From JAIBAC01 sp046331095 (GTDB lineage: Bacteria > Actinomycetota > Acidimicrobiia > UBA2766): a DNA stretch of 64,000 nt. The stretch spans positions 992,001 through 1,056,000 of the forward strand of contig JAXLRM010000003.1 of NCBI GenBank assembly GCA_046331095.1. Direction: 5' to 3'. The translations under genes and the position numbers were made by a program. Under the pieces are notes generated by a model. That model was not told the DNA's origin and did not search any database. It worked only from the letters and a program-made list of their open reading frames with translations. Below are positions 36,699 to 43,741 of this stretch, in pieces. The stretch's first letter is position 1. Each line of letters opens with the position of its first letter.

Positions 36699-37508
36699 AT
36701 GCCGCCTGCGTCCCAGCCCCCGAACGGCGACACCGCGGCGCTCGTCGACGCGATCGCGCAGATCGTCGCCCGATCGCGTCGCACGCTCGTGTTCACCGGG
36801 GCGGGCATCTCGACCGAGAGCGGCATCCCCGACTTCCGCGGACCTCAGGGCCTCTGGAAGCGCGTCGACCCGAACCTGTTCACGATCCAGAACTTCGTCG
36901 CCGACGCCGAGATCAGGCGCCGTTCGTGGCAGATGCGCATCGAGACGGACATGTGGGCGGCCGAGCCCAACGCCGGGCACCACGCGATCGTGCGGCTCGA
37001 GCGCCTCGGTGTGGCACCCGTCGTCGTCACCCAGAACATCGACGGCTTGCACCAGGCAGCCGGGTCGAGTGACGTGATCGAGGTACACGGCACCACGCGC
37101 GAATTCGTGTGCCTCGGTTGTGGGGACCGCGGGCCCATCGGCGCGGTCCTCGAGCGCGTCGAGGCCTGTGACTGGGACCCGCGTTGCGACGGATGTGGAG
37201 GCCTGTTGAAGACGGCCACGATCAGCTTCGGCCAGAACCTCGACGAGGCCGTGCTCGAGCGGGCCTTCGGCGAAGCGCGGTCGGCCGACGTGTGCCTCGC
37301 GCTCGGGTCGACCCTCTCGGTGGTCCCGGCGGCGTACGTGCCCCTCGAGGTCGCCCGGCGCGGAGGAAGCCTCGTCATCGTCAACGCGGAGGGGACCGAC
37401 CTCGACGACCACGCCGCCGTCAAGGTCGCGGACCGTACCGGCATCGTGTTGCCCCTGCTCGCCGACCGTGTGGCCGCGCTGCTCGAGACGGGCGGGTGCG
37501 CCTCGTGA
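36699..37508 (+). CDS. cobB: NAD-dependent protein deacetylase (sirtuin)
   Basis: This 269-aa cytoplasmic Sir2 enzyme removes acyl groups from lysines using NAD. Motifs: TGAGISTESGIPDFRG, TQNIDGLHQAAG, catalytic His in EVHGTTREFVC, and zinc Cys pairs CLGC and CDGC, followed by GSTLSVVPA and IVNAEGTD. It overlaps the UbiB-family gene by 4 bp (GTGA), so the two are coupled. In some bacteria sirtuins activate acyl-CoA synthetases such as the one at 18.4 kb; that link is speculative. Confidence 0.95.
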   Translation: MPPASQPPNGDTAALVDAIAQIVARSRRTLVFTGAGISTESGIPDFRGPQGLWKRVDPNLFTIQNFVADAEIRRRSWQMRIETDMWAAEPNAGHHAIVRLERLGVAPVVVTQNIDGLHQAAGSSDVIEVHGTTREFVCLGCGDRGPIGAVLERVEACDWDPRCDGCGGLLKTATISFGQNLDEAVLERAFGEARSADVCLALGSTLSVVPAAYVPLEVARRGGSLVIVNAEGTDLDDHAAVKVADRTGIVLPLLADRVAALLETGGCAS

Positions 37509-38959
37509 CACTCGATGCCGCACCCTTCGCCACGTTCCCGGTGCGCCTGCCGGAGCCGGGGCGTGCGATGCTCGCGCGCCGGGCGGCACAGGTCTCGTGG
37601 TCGGCGGCACGCCACTTCGGCGCGATCGCGTGGCAGCGCTCACGCAAGAGCGCGACCGAGAACGCAGCGGTCGCCCACGCCCTGCGCCTCACGTTCGAGG
37701 ACCTCGGCGCGACATGGATGAAGTTCGGGCAGCTCGTCGGCTCGGCTCCGGGGGTCTTCGGCGACGAGATGGCAGCGGAGTTCCGCTCGTGCCTCGACAC
37801 CGGACCGGCGCTGACGTTCACGCAGATCAAGGGCGCCGTGGAGCTCGAGCTCGGCATGGCCCTCGAGGACGCCTTCGCCGAGTTCGACCCGGTCCCGCTC
37901 GCGGCGGCGTCGATCGCCGTCGTGCACCGGGCCCGCACCCACGCCGGGCACGCGGTCGCCGTCAAGGTGCAGCGACCCGACGTCGCCGAGCTCGCCGCGG
38001 CCGACCTCGATCTGATGCGTCCCCTGTTCGAGTTCCTGTCGCGCAAGGTGGGCATGTCCGTCGCCGGGACCCTCGTCGACGGCGTCGCCGGTTTGCGTGA
38101 GCAGATCGCCGAGGAGCTCGACCTGCGCAACGAGATGCGCGCGATGGCGTATCACTGCAGGCTGCTCGAACAGGTGGACCTGCCCTACGTCGTGGTGCCC
38201 GAGCCGCTCCCCGAGCTGTGCGGCCGGACCGTGCTCACGATGGAGCTTCTCGACGGGGTCGCGATCGACGACCTCGCCGCGATCGAGGCCCTCGGCCACG
38301 ACCCCAGACCACGTCTCGAGCAGCTCCTCGATGCGTGGTTCATGACGTCGCTGCGCAACGGCGTCTTCCACGGCGACATCCACGCCGGCAACCTGATGGT
38401 GCTGCGCGACGGGCGCATCGGCGTCCTCGACTGGGGCATCGTGGGACGGCTCGACGCGAGCACGCACCGCTTCTTCCGCCGCATCATCGAGGCGGTCCTC
38501 GGTGACACCGGCGCCTGGGACGACATCGCCGCGCACATCGTCGCGGTCTACGGCGACGCGGTCCTCGACGGGCTCGGCCTGGACGCGGCGGCGTTTCGCG
38601 ACTTCGTGCGCTCCGCCCTCGAACCGCTTCTGGGCAGGCCCTTCGGCGACGTGAGCCTGTCACTGCTGTTCCAGGACCCGTCGGTGCTGTTGCGGGAGCA
38701 GCAGGCCGGCGACAGCGGGGTGCCACGTCCGCGAGGTGTCCGCGAGACGCTGACACGCTGGCGCGAGACGCGGCGACGCCGCGAGCACACCGTCGCTGCC
38801 GGCGGGTCGAGCTCGAGCTTCGACCGCGGCATGTTCCTGCTCGGCAAGCAGCTCCTCTACTTCGAGCGTTACGGCCGCATGTTCCTCGCCGACCGCCCCA
38901 TCGTCGCCAACAGGGAGTTCTTCGAGCTGGTCCTGTCCCAGGAGCCGCTACGGGCCTGA
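37505..38959 (+). CDS. ABC1/UbiB-family atypical kinase
   Basis: 484 aa. UbiB-family marks: KFGQ in GATWMKFGQLV, AAASIAVVHRA (Ala-rich loop instead of Gly-rich), AVKVQRPDV with the ATP lysine, EELDLRNEM, NGVFHGDIHAGNLMV and VLDWGIVG with the metal Asp. Such proteins support quinone or isoprenoid lipid metabolism by ATPase activity; the target here is unknown. GTG 37505 overlaps the cobB stop. A C-terminal hydrophobic span is weak or absent. It ends 2 bp from the convergent tetR stop. Confidence 0.9.
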   Translation: MTLDAAPFATFPVRLPEPGRAMLARRAAQVSWSAARHFGAIAWQRSRKSATENAAVAHALRLTFEDLGATWMKFGQLVGSAPGVFGDEMAAEFRSCLDTGPALTFTQIKGAVELELGMALEDAFAEFDPVPLAAASIAVVHRARTHAGHAVAVKVQRPDVAELAAADLDLMRPLFEFLSRKVGMSVAGTLVDGVAGLREQIAEELDLRNEMRAMAYHCRLLEQVDLPYVVVPEPLPELCGRTVLTMELLDGVAIDDLAAIEALGHDPRPRLEQLLDAWFMTSLRNGVFHGDIHAGNLMVLRDGRIGVLDWGIVGRLDASTHRFFRRIIEAVLGDTGAWDDIAAHIVAVYGDAVLDGLGLDAAAFRDFVRSALEPLLGRPFGDVSLSLLFQDPSVLLREQQAGDSGVPRPRGVRETLTRWRETRRRREHTVAAGGSSSSFDRGMFLLGKQLLYFERYGRMFLADRPIVANREFFELVLSQEPLRA

Positions 38960-38961
38960 GG

Positions 38962-39570
38962 TCATGACGGCAGGAGGATCCTGTGGAGGGCGAGCGACAT
39001 CGACGCCGTGACCCTCTCGTTGGCGTGACCGAGGTGCCAGCGCTGGTGCAACCAGGCCGCGAAACTCGTCGCCGCGTCCACGGCGTCGACGCTGGCGCGC
39101 CGGGCGTCGTCGTCGAGCACGTCGAGCTCTTCGCCGAAGAGCCACTGGATCTCGGAGCGGTACGCGCGCCGTGCCAGATCGAGCACCTGGGCCCCCTCGG
39201 ACGAGAACGCGTCGTTGATCTCCGCCGCGAAGCGGACCGGCGCCACGGCTTCGTACATGCGGCAGCGTTGCGCGGCGAAGGCATCGATGCGATCGGCGGG
39301 GGGGAGCTCCCGCGGCACGGTCTTGTGCACTTCGAGGTTGAGCGCGAAGTGGCGTTTCGCCGCTTCCATGAAGAGCGTGTCGAGGTCGCTGAAATGCTGG
39401 AACACCGTGCGCAACGAGACCCCGGCGCGCTCGGCGATGCGGGGAGCAGTCGGCCGCAGTTCGCCCTCTTCCATCAGTGCGAGTAGGGCGTCGATCACGG
39501 CGAGCTTGGTGCGCGCCGACCTGGCCGTACGACCGTCGACCCTCGCGGCGCTCTTGACGTCCACTCCCAT
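38962..39570 (-). CDS. TetR-family transcriptional regulator
   Basis: 202 aa. The HTH lies near residues 34-55 (APRIAERAGVSLRTVFQHF), followed by the usual SDLDTLFMEAAKRH; the rest is the all-helical ligand domain. ATG 39570 is chosen: CATACT (minus strand 39582-39577) is 7 nt before it. It diverges from the sulfatase gene, with a 46-bp palindrome between, and may control it; ligand unknown. Confidence 0.9.
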   Translation of the reverse strand: MGVDVKSAARVDGRTARSARTKLAVIDALLALMEEGELRPTAPRIAERAGVSLRTVFQHFSDLDTLFMEAAKRHFALNLEVHKTVPRELPPADRIDAFAAQRCRMYEAVAPVRFAAEINDAFSSEGAQVLDLARRAYRSEIQWLFGEELDVLDDDARRASVDAVDAATSFAAWLHQRWHLGHANERVTASMSLALHRILLPS

Positions 39571-39594
39571 CGTCGGAGTATGGCACCACCACTT

Positions 39595-39640
39595 GAACGC
39601 GGGCGGATCGGCCCGTACACGACGCGAACAGCCCGCGTTC
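39595..39640. repeat. 46-bp palindromic element (family A), single copy
   Basis: Outer arms GAACGCGGGC and GCCCGCGTTC match perfectly and the total is again 46 bp; the inner stem is GGGC/GCCC. It lies 24 bp upstream of the tetR start in a divergent promoter region. It differs from the other copies at both arm ends (G..C instead of A..T), keeping the pair. Confidence 0.85.
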
Positions 39641-39765
39641 ACGGGGGTCAGTCACCCGAGGTGAACCGACACGGGGTCCAGTCGGCGGAGTAGCGGCCGG
39701 GACGGCGGCCCGGCAGAGTTCGGGCCCGAGGTGTGCACCTGCGCAAGACCAACAGGAGTGACGTG

Positions 39766-42138
39766 GTGACCGACGCCGTGGAGTACCGCGAGGGCGACCC
39801 GTTCCCGGGCAGGATCGGCCGTACCCTCGACGAGTCCGAGCCCGCGTGGCCGACAGCGGGGCATGCGCCCGAGGGCGCTCCCAACGTCGTGTTCGTAGTC
39901 CTCGACGACGTCGGCTTCGGGCAGACGTCGCCCTTCGGCGGCCTCTGCGAGATGCCCAACCTCGACCGTCTCGCAGCCCGCGGCCTGCGCTACAGCAGCT
40001 TCCAGACCACCGCGTTGTGCTCGCCCACCCGCGGCTGCCTGCTCACCGGCCGCAACCACCACACCCTCGGGCTCGCGTCGATCACCGAGCTGTCCCTCGG
40101 CTTCCCGGCGCACAACGCGTTCATGGGCTTCGAGCACGCCATGCTCTCGGAGATCCTCCTCGAGCACGGCTACAACACGTTCGCGGTCGGCAAATGGCAC
40201 CTGACGCCGCCGCAGGAGACGACCGCGGCGGGGCCGTTCCACCGCTGGCCGCTCGGGCGTGGCTTCGAGCGGTACTACGGGTTCCTCCACGGCGACACCG
40301 ACCAGTACTTCCCCGAGTTGATCCGCGACAACGGCCACGTCGAGCCGCCGTACCGCCCCGAGGACGGCTACCACCTCAACCGTGACATCGCCGACCATGC
40401 CATCGGGTTCATCCGCGACGCGCAGGTCGCGGCGCCGAGCAAGCCGTTCTTCCTCTACTACGCGCCCGGCGCGGGCCACGCCCCCCACCACGTCGAGGCG
40501 GAGTGGGTCGAGCCGTACCGGGGCCGCTTCGACGCCGGGTGGGACGCCTACCGCGAGGACGTGTTCCGCCGCCAGGTCGAGCTCGGCCTCGTCGACCCCG
40601 ACACCACCCTGTCCGAACGCGACCCCGACGTGCCGCCGTGGGACTCCCTCACCGACGACGCCAAGGCGATGTACGCCCGCCAGATGGAGGTCTACGCCGC
40701 GTTCCTGACCCAGACCGACCACCACATCGGGCGGGTCCTCGACTTCGTCGAGGAGATCGGCGAGCTCGACGAGACCATCGTCGTCGTGATCTCCGACAAC
40801 GGCGCCAGCCCCGAGGGACGCATCCACGGGTCGGTGAACGAGGCGTTCATCTTCAACAACGTGCCGTCGACGCTGGAGCAGAACCTCGAGCGGTTCGACG
40901 ACTGGGGCGGCGTCGACACGTTCCCGCACTACTCGTGGGGCTGGGCGTGGGCGGGCAACGTCCCGTTCCGGCGCTGGAAGCGTGAGACGTACCGGGGCGG
41001 CATCAGCGACATGTGCATCGTGTCGTGGCCCGACGGGATGGACGCCCGCGACGCGGTGCGGTCGCAGTACGCGCACGCCATCGACGTGGTGCCGACGGTC
41101 CTGGACGCGATCGGGATCGAGGCGCCGGCGACGATCCGGGGCGTGGCGCAGTCGCCGGTGCACGGGGTCAGCTTCCGCCACACCTTCGACGACCCGACCG
41201 CCGGGTCGCTGCACACCACGCAGTACTTCGAGATGTTCGCGCACCGCTCGATCTACCACGACGGGTGGAAGGCGGTCTGCCCGTGGGTCGGGACGAGCTT
41301 CGCGGAGGCCGGCGAGAAGGGGCGGATGTTCGGCTTGTCGGAGCTGACCCGCGACCTCCTCGACGAGCTCGACGCGAACGAGTGGGAGCTCTACGACCTC
41401 GGCGCCGACCCGACAGAGACGCGGGACCTGGCGGCCGCCGAGCCGCAGCGGCTGCGGGCGATGGTCGAGCGGTGGTACACCGAGGCGGGCCGCTACGGGG
41501 TGTTGCCCCTCGCCGGGGTCGGGGTCGCCCGCTTCGGGGAGCGCCCGCAGCTCGCCGAGGCGGGCCGGGAGCAGTTCGTGTTCCTGCCCGGTGGGGCGCC
41601 GTTGCCGTTCTCGGCGGCGCCGCGGCTCGTGAACCGTCCGTACTGGATCACGGCGGACGTGACCGTGGAAGAGGGCGCCAGCGGGGTGCTGCTCTCCCAG
41701 GGCGGCCGTCACGGCGGCTTCGCGCTCTACATGCGCGACGGCCACGTCGGCCACGTCTACAACTACCTCGGGCTGGAGCGGTTCGTGACCGAGTCGGCCG
41801 CCACGGTGCCGGCGGGCGAGCACGTGCTCGAGCTAGAGGTGGTCCCGACCGGGAGCCCGAACCTCTTCGTCGGCAAGGGGGCGCCGATCCGGGTGACGCT
41901 GCGGCGTGAGGACGAGGTCCTCGCGCTGGACGAGGTGCCCCACACGGTGCCGATCGTCCTCGGCCTCGGCGGCGGGATGAGCTGCGGGTACGACGCCACC
42001 GACTCGATCCACCCCGGCATGTGGCTGCCGCCGTACGCCTTCACCGGCGAGATCAGCCACGTGACCCTCGACCTGAGCGGCACCGCCGCCCACCTCGACC
42101 CGGCGTCGGAGCTCGACCGCGCCATCACCCAGCAGTAA
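39766..42138 (+). CDS. Type I sulfatase (arylsulfatase family)
   Basis: 790 aa. The formylglycine signature is CSPTRGCLLTGRNHH, with VVFVVLDDVGFGQ metal ligands at the N-terminus, GKWHLTP, and ISDNGASPEG. It hydrolyses sulfate esters after Cys is converted to formylglycine; no formylglycine-generating enzyme is in the window. No signal peptide is visible, so it seems cytoplasmic. The C-terminal ~200 residues form a beta-rich extension. AGGAG (39754-39758) precedes GTG 39763 and GTG 39766; the latter has better spacing. GTG 39733 would add 11 residues. A possible source of sulfate for the CysH pathway. Confidence 0.92.
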   Translation: MTDAVEYREGDPFPGRIGRTLDESEPAWPTAGHAPEGAPNVVFVVLDDVGFGQTSPFGGLCEMPNLDRLAARGLRYSSFQTTALCSPTRGCLLTGRNHHTLGLASITELSLGFPAHNAFMGFEHAMLSEILLEHGYNTFAVGKWHLTPPQETTAAGPFHRWPLGRGFERYYGFLHGDTDQYFPELIRDNGHVEPPYRPEDGYHLNRDIADHAIGFIRDAQVAAPSKPFFLYYAPGAGHAPHHVEAEWVEPYRGRFDAGWDAYREDVFRRQVELGLVDPDTTLSERDPDVPPWDSLTDDAKAMYARQMEVYAAFLTQTDHHIGRVLDFVEEIGELDETIVVVISDNGASPEGRIHGSVNEAFIFNNVPSTLEQNLERFDDWGGVDTFPHYSWGWAWAGNVPFRRWKRETYRGGISDMCIVSWPDGMDARDAVRSQYAHAIDVVPTVLDAIGIEAPATIRGVAQSPVHGVSFRHTFDDPTAGSLHTTQYFEMFAHRSIYHDGWKAVCPWVGTSFAEAGEKGRMFGLSELTRDLLDELDANEWELYDLGADPTETRDLAAAEPQRLRAMVERWYTEAGRYGVLPLAGVGVARFGERPQLAEAGREQFVFLPGGAPLPFSAAPRLVNRPYWITADVTVEEGASGVLLSQGGRHGGFALYMRDGHVGHVYNYLGLERFVTESAATVPAGEHVLELEVVPTGSPNLFVGKGAPIRVTLRREDEVLALDEVPHTVPIVLGLGGGMSCGYDATDSIHPGMWLPPYAFTGEISHVTLDLSGTAAHLDPASELDRAITQQ

Positions 42139-42185
42139 CGGCTGGCCGGGCGGGCCGGACGGGCCCCTCGCCGAGCCCACCCCGC

Positions 42186-42288
42186 TTGGAGAACAGACCG
42201 GCCAAAGTCCTGGGGTTGGAGAACTGCAGCGCCCGTAGGTGTCGCTCTGGTTCTCCAACCCCGCGTGTTTGGCCGGATCGTCATCCAA
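42186..42288. repeat. 103-bp palindromic element (family C, copy 2)
   Basis: TTGGAGAAC blocks at both left positions, GTTCTCCAA inner right block, and a degenerate outer right block (GTCATCCAA). It shares most of its sequence with copy 3 at 49651, including the central GCAGCGCCCGTA. It lies between the sulfatase and DUF2461 genes, both on the plus strand. Confidence 0.9.
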
Positions 42289-42321
42289 CCGAACGGGCCG
42301 CGCCGGGCGTAGCCTGCCGCC

Positions 42322-42951
42322 ATGAGGTTCACGGGCTGGAAGCCGGCGGCGGTCACGTTCTACGAGGGTCTGGCGGCGGACAACTCCAAGGCGTACTGGC
42401 AGGCCAACAAGGCCGTGTACGAGGCCGAGGTCGCGGCGCCGATGGAGGCGCTCCTCGCCGAGCTGGCCGACGAGTTCGGCGACGGCAAGGTCTTCCGCCC
42501 CTACCGCGACGTGCGCTTCAGCAAGGACAAGTCTCCGTACAAGACGGCGATCGCGGCGACGCTCGCGTCCGGCGGGTACGTGCAGTTCTCGGCGGAGGGC
42601 CTCGGGGTGGGTGCCGGCTACTACCTGATGTCGCCGCCACAGCTCGCCCGGTTCCGGGCCGCTGTCGACACCGACGCGGCAGGCGCCGAGCTGGAGTCGA
42701 TCATGGCCGACCTGCGCAGCGAGCGGATCGAGGCGACCGCCCACGACACGCTGAAGACCGCGCCCCGCGGCTACCCCAAGGACCACCCCCGCATCGGGCT
42801 GCTGCGGATGAAGGGGGCGATCGCCTGGAAGCAGTGGCCCTACGCCAAGTGGCAGGCGACCGCGGCCGCCAAGGGCCGTGTGGTCGACGTCCTGGAAGCG
42901 TCGGTGCCGCTGCGGGCCTGGCTCGACACGAACGTCGGCCCGCAAGACTGA
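42322..42951 (+). CDS. DUF2461/TIGR02453 family protein
   Basis: 209 aa. The family pattern is clear: FYEGLAADNSKAYWQANKAVYEA, PYRDVRFSKDKSPYKTA, GAGYYLMSPPQLARFRAAV, and APRGYPKDHPRIGLLRMKG. The family is widespread but uncharacterised; no catalytic motif is agreed. -10 TAGCCT (42310-42315) ends 7 nt before ATG 42322, suggesting a leaderless mRNA whose promoter lies just after the family C palindrome. Confidence 0.9.
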   Translation: MRFTGWKPAAVTFYEGLAADNSKAYWQANKAVYEAEVAAPMEALLAELADEFGDGKVFRPYRDVRFSKDKSPYKTAIAATLASGGYVQFSAEGLGVGAGYYLMSPPQLARFRAAVDTDAAGAELESIMADLRSERIEATAHDTLKTAPRGYPKDHPRIGLLRMKGAIAWKQWPYAKWQATAAAKGRVVDVLEASVPLRAWLDTNVGPQD

Positions 42952-43016
42952 CCTCGACCAGCTTCAGTCCTCGTCGGCCCGAACTGCGCTTACACGCGGG
43001 TCACGCCTCGGGCTGG

Positions 43017-43409
43017 CTATCCGGGCACGACGATCTCGCACCTGGGGCCCGGCGCGGCCGCCAGGCGGCGATCGAGGGTTAGCAACGTCGCGTCCATCGC
43101 CTCGGCGAGGGCCACGTACAACGCGTCGTAGGCACGAACGTTCGCTCGAAGCTCCCACGCACGGGCGACGAAGGGACGATGGGACCAGCGTTCGCCGGGC
43201 CACGAGCGCAGATCCTCGACCGCTTGGGCTGCGGCCGTGGCGTCCAGGGCCCCGCTGCGGTGCTGGGTCTGGATCACCGCCAGCACCTCGGCGTCGATCA
43301 AGTGCGGCGCAGCGACGTCCTCGTCGAGGTCGAGAAGTTGGCGAACGGACTCGGCCGCCGGGGCGTCTGCCACGACCTCGAACAGGACGCTGGCATCAAG
43401 TACCAGCAT
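43017..43409 (-). CDS. vapC: VapC-type PIN-domain toxin
   Basis: 130 aa. The PIN nuclease acids are visible: LVLDASVLFE (Asp near 5), HLIDAEVLAV (Glu), RAYDALYVALAE (Asp), and TLDRRLA. VapC toxins are Mg-dependent ribonucleases that cut tRNA or rRNA. ATG 43409 lies inside the 3' end of vapB (14-bp overlap), so translation is coupled to the antitoxin. An in-frame ATG at 43457 would add 16 residues that overlap vapB. Confidence 0.93.
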   Translation of the reverse strand: MLVLDASVLFEVVADAPAAESVRQLLDLDEDVAAPHLIDAEVLAVIQTQHRSGALDATAAAQAVEDLRSWPGERWSHRPFVARAWELRANVRAYDALYVALAEAMDATLLTLDRRLAAAPGPRCEIVVPG

Positions 43410-43641
43410 CGGGCCGGGGACCCCTGATCTCGTCGAGTGCCTCGAGGATCTCGGCACGGCTCACGTCGGAGGGGCGGCGGCGCGTGCGTTCGAGCCACTC
43501 CGACATCGAAGGCCGCCTCGCCAATCGCGCCGCTTCACGCCTGAGCAGGTCCGGCACGCTCAGGCCTGCCTCGGCCGCCCGCCGCACCAGAGCCTCGTAC
43601 ACGTCGTCGTCAATGTCGCGAATCTGCACCGTCTTAGGCAT
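43396..43641 (-). CDS. vapB: VapB/FitA-like antitoxin
   Basis: 81 aa. The N-terminus TVQIRDIDDDVYEALVRRAAEAGLSVPDLLRREAARL is a ribbon-helix-helix of the FitA/VapB type; the basic, Pro-containing C-terminus (PSMSEWLERTRRRPSDVS) would wrap the PIN toxin. A perfect palindrome (43654-43671) lies 13 bp upstream, and minus-strand TAAGGT (43653-43648) is 7 nt before ATG 43641, so the mRNA may be leaderless and autorepressed. Confidence 0.92.
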   Translation of the reverse strand: MPKTVQIRDIDDDVYEALVRRAAEAGLSVPDLLRREAARLARRPSMSEWLERTRRRPSDVSRAEILEALDEIRGPRPDAGT

Positions 43642-43653
43642 CTCTGCACCTTA

Positions 43654-43671
43654 CCATGCGAATCCGCATGG
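43654..43671. promoter_or_regulatory. Palindromic operator candidate of vapBC
   Basis: CCATGCG-AATC-CGCATGG, perfect 7-bp arms, directly beside the -10 box of vapB and within the 100-bp divergent gap to the TerB-protease gene. VapB-type antitoxins bind such palindromes. It could also affect the divergent gene, whose -10 (TAGATT, 43705-43710) is 34 bp away. Confidence 0.6.
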
Positions 43672-43741
43672 GACTCGGACACAAGCCGGGTCGCAGCACC
43701 TGGGTAGATTCCGGCTGCGGCAGAGGCGACGGGGAGACGGC

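Noticed and set aside
42878..43741. Long upstream extension of the TerB-protease frame
   Set aside because: It crosses vapBC in antisense and has no family similarity; GTG 43742 has a clear ribosome site.
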